A stretch of DNA of 16,620 bases from an uncultured Sutterella sp. (GTDB lineage Bacteria; Pseudomonadota; Gammaproteobacteria; Burkholderiales; Burkholderiaceae_F): positions 1 to 16,620 of the forward strand of contig CATVXH010000021.1 in NCBI GenBank assembly GCA_958347955.1. The letters run 5' to 3'. Shown piece after piece: positions 14,333 to 16,620 of the stretch. The notes under the pieces were generated by a model. It ran no database searches, was not told the DNA's origin, and saw only the letters and a program-made list of their open reading frames with translations. Position 1 is the first letter of the stretch, and every line of letters starts with the position of its first letter. A program made the position numbers and the translations under genes.

Positions 14333-14367
14333 TGATGCGTTTTCCCTCATGAGGAGAGAACGCATCA
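14333..14367 (+). other. Long stem-loop between rpsG and fusA
   Basis: TGATGCGTT (14333-14341) pairs perfectly with AACGCATCA (14359-14367). The stem continues inward to about 12 bp, then a bulged A, then CCT/AGG-type pairs near 14345-14354. No T-run follows, and the fusA ribosome site AGGGG (14377-14381) is just downstream. It reads as an mRNA processing or stability element, or as a structure that sets fusA translation, and not as a terminator. Confidence 0.6.
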
Positions 14368-14388
14368 TCTCCAACTAGGGGAAACATA

Positions 14389-16491
14389 ATGGCTCGTACT
14401 ACTCCGATCTCGCGTTATCGCAACATCGGGATTTCTGCCCACATTGATGCGGGTAAGACCACGACCACTGAACGTATTCTGTTTTATACGGGCGTGACCC
14501 ATAAGCTCGGTGAAGTGCATGATGGCGCTGCCACCATGGACTGGATGGAACAGGAACAAGAAAAAGGGATTACGATTACGTCCGCTGCTACGACCACATT
14601 CTGGCGCGGCATGGACGGGAAGTTCCCCGAACATCGCTTGAACATCATTGACACGCCGGGGCACGTTGACTTCACAGTTGAAGTGGAACGTTCCATGCGT
14701 GTGTTGGACGGTGCTTGCATGGTGTACTGCGCCGTGGGTGGTGTTCAACCGCAATCCGAAACCGTGTGGCGTCAGGCTAACAAGTACCACGTGCCGCGTT
14801 TGGCTTTCGTGAATAAGATGGACCGTACCGGTGCCAACTTCTTCAAGGTGTACGATCAGATGCGCGTGCGTTTGAAGGCTAACCCTGTGCCTATCGTGAT
14901 TCCTATTGGCGCTGAAGATACCTTCGAAGGCGTTGTGGACTTGCTCAAGATGCGCTCCATCATTTGGGATGAGGCTAGCCAAGGGATGAAGTTCACCTAC
15001 GGTGACATTCCGGCCGAGTTGCAAGCTGATGCCGAAAAGTGGCGCGAAAATATGATTGAGGCCGCCGCTGAAGCCAACGAAGAACTGATGAACAAGTACT
15101 TGGAAAACGGTGAATTATCCGAAGAGGAAATCATCGCTGGTTTGCGTGCTCGCACGATTGCATGTGAAATCCAGCCGATGCTCTGCGGCACCGCTTTCAA
15201 GAATAAGGGTGTTCAACGCATGTTGGATGCTGTGGTTCAATTCCTGCCCTCTCCGGTGGACATTCCTCCTGTGAAGGGTGTCGATCTTAATGATAAGGAA
15301 GTGACCCGTGAGGCTGATGACAAGGCTCCGTTCTCTGCCTTGGCCTTCAAGATTATGACGGACCCGTACGTTGGCCAGTTGACCTTCTTGCGTGTTTATT
15401 CCGGTGTGCTCGTTTCTGGTGAAACGGTTTTGAACTCTGTGAAGAACAAGAAAGAGCGTATCGGCCGCTTGCTGCAAATGCACGCTAATGAACGTAAGGA
15501 AATCAAGGAAGCCGAAGCTGGCGATATTGCTGCCGCCGTGGGCTTGAAGGAAGTGACCTCTGGCGATACGCTTTGCGATATTGCCAATCCGATCATCCTT
15601 GAACGCATGGAATTCCCTGAACCCGTGATCTCTCAAGCTGTGGAACCGAAGACCAAGGCTGACCAAGAGAAAATGGGTATCGCTCTGAATCGATTGGCTC
15701 AAGAAGATCCGTCCTTCCGCGTTCGCACGGACGAAGAGTCTGGTCAGACGATTATCTCTGGTATGGGCGAATTGCACTTGGAAATTTTGGTTGACCGCAT
15801 GCGTCGTGAATTTAACGTTGAAGCGACAGTCGGTAAACCCCAAGTGGCCTATCGTGAAACGATTCGTTCGACGGTTGAAAACGCTGAATTTAAGTTCGTC
15901 AAGCAGTCTGGTGGCCGTGGTCAATATGGTCACGTTGTGCTCAAGCTTGAACCGCAAGAACCCGGTAAGGGCTTTGAATTCGTTGACGCCATCAAGGGCG
16001 GTGTGGTTCCTCGTGAATACATCCCCGCTGTTCAAAAGGGTGTTGAGGATACATTGAAGGCTGGTGTGCTCGCCGGTTATCCGGTGGTTGACGTGAAGGT
16101 GACGTTGCATTTCGGTTCCTATCACGAAGTGGACTCCAACGAAAACGCCTTTAAGATGGCCGCTTCTATGGCTTTCAAAGAAGGTATGCGTCGCGCCAAT
16201 CCGGTTTTGCTCGAACCGATTATGGCGGTTGAAGTCGAAACGCCTGAAGAAAAAATGGGCGACGTGATGGGTGACTTGTCTTCTCGCCGTGGCGTTATCC
16301 AAGGGATGGATGACATCGCCGGCGGTGGTAAGGCTATCCGAGCTGAAGTGCCGTTGGCCGAAATGTTCGGTTATGCCACGACGTTGCGTTCTTTGACGCA
16401 GGGTCGCGCTACCTATACGATGGAATTTAAGCACTACGCTGAGGCTCCGCGCAATGTTGCTGAGGCTGTTATCGCTGAAAAAACCAAATAA
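14389..16491 (+). CDS. fusA: Elongation factor G
   Basis: EF-G is the GTPase that drives ribosomal translocation and, with RRF, ribosome recycling. The 700-residue protein has the usual length and the G-domain motifs: P-loop AHIDAGKT (17-24), DTPGH (88-92) and NKMD (142-145). These are followed by domain II, domain III (including [16 protein letters not shown]), domain IV with [11 protein letters not shown] and the tip region, and domain V with [13 protein letters not shown]. The start at 14389 ([20 protein letters not shown]) has AGGGG at 14377-14381. Its place between rpsG and tuf and its canonical sequence mark it as the main housekeeping EF-G. Confidence 0.98.
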
Positions 16492-16550
16492 GAGTAGACT
16501 TTAAAAGTTGTTTCCAATTTAACAAATTACCAATTAAAGGATCCATAGAA

Positions 16551-16620
16551 ATGGCTAAAGGTAAATTTGAACGCACCAAGCCCCACGTGAACGTGGGCAC
16601 GATCGGTCACGTCGACCATG
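16551..16620 (+). CDS. tuf: Elongation factor Tu, 5' end only (second tuf copy)
   Basis: The frame from ATG 16551 reads [20 protein letters not shown], then VDH, and runs off the window within the GHVDHGKT P-loop. AAAGGA (16536-16541) is the ribosome site. It lies 59 nt after fusA with no convincing promoter between them, so it is the last or near-last gene of the str operon. Together with the tuf tail at 1-52 this shows two tuf genes about 16.5 kb apart in direct orientation. Confidence 0.95.

Noticed and set aside
15115..16434. Long antisense open frame (439 codons) across fusA
   Set aside because: Same cause: a highly expressed gene with few stop-generating codons on the reverse strand. 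No start context or domain was seen.
16508..16536. Possible promoter between fusA and tuf (TTGTTT...CAATTA)
   Set aside because: The -10 is too poor and the 59-nt gap is typical of cotranscription.

Overview
The window is a chromosomal stretch of translation and transcription machinery with every gene on the + strand: (tuf) - tRNA-Trp - secE - nusG - rplK - rplA - rplJ - rplL - rpoB - rpoC - marR-type regulator - rpsL - rpsG - fusA - (tuf). The gene order and the proteins point to a beta-proteobacterium, probably a moderate-GC Burkholderiales member (Sutterella/Parasutterella-like by feel; inferred from remembered family sequences, not from a search). L11, L7/L12, the rifampicin region of RpoB (DQTNPLSE variant) and the direct linkage of the str genes to rpoBC all fit that group.

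Region 1 (1-700) holds the 3' end of one tuf gene, a tRNA-Trp (CCA anticodon, encoded CCA end) between two strong stem-loops, and secE. Region 2 (716-3854) is nusG and the L11/L1 and L10/L12 ribosomal protein genes. It has a very good sigma70 promoter before rplK and a 357-nt rplA-rplJ spacer in which I recognise the L10-L12 autoregulatory leader, with its apical part enlarged by about 113 nt. Region 3 (3855-12566) is rpoB and rpoC, preceded by three tandem stem-loops plus a terminator-like attenuator and closed by a clear intrinsic terminator. Region 4 (12568-13145) is an extra, A+T-richer MarR-family gene between rpoC and rpsL, headed by a perfect 16-bp palindrome that looks like its own operator. 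Region 5 (13158-16620) is the str operon, rpsL-rpsG-fusA-tuf, with its own strong promoter. The window ends 70 nt into the second tuf copy.

Functionally this is a growth-rate-tuned superoperon: elongation factors, the SecE translocon subunit, NusG, stalk proteins (L11, L1, L10, L12), RNA polymerase beta and beta-prime, and S12/S7/EF-G. The core genes look intact and ordinary. The unusual material lies between genes: the expanded L10 leader with a promoter-like element inside it, the hairpin array before rpoB, the self-contained marR cassette with its palindromes, and a mini-ORF overlapping the rpsL start. I see no mobile element, CRISPR array, phage gene or frameshift.
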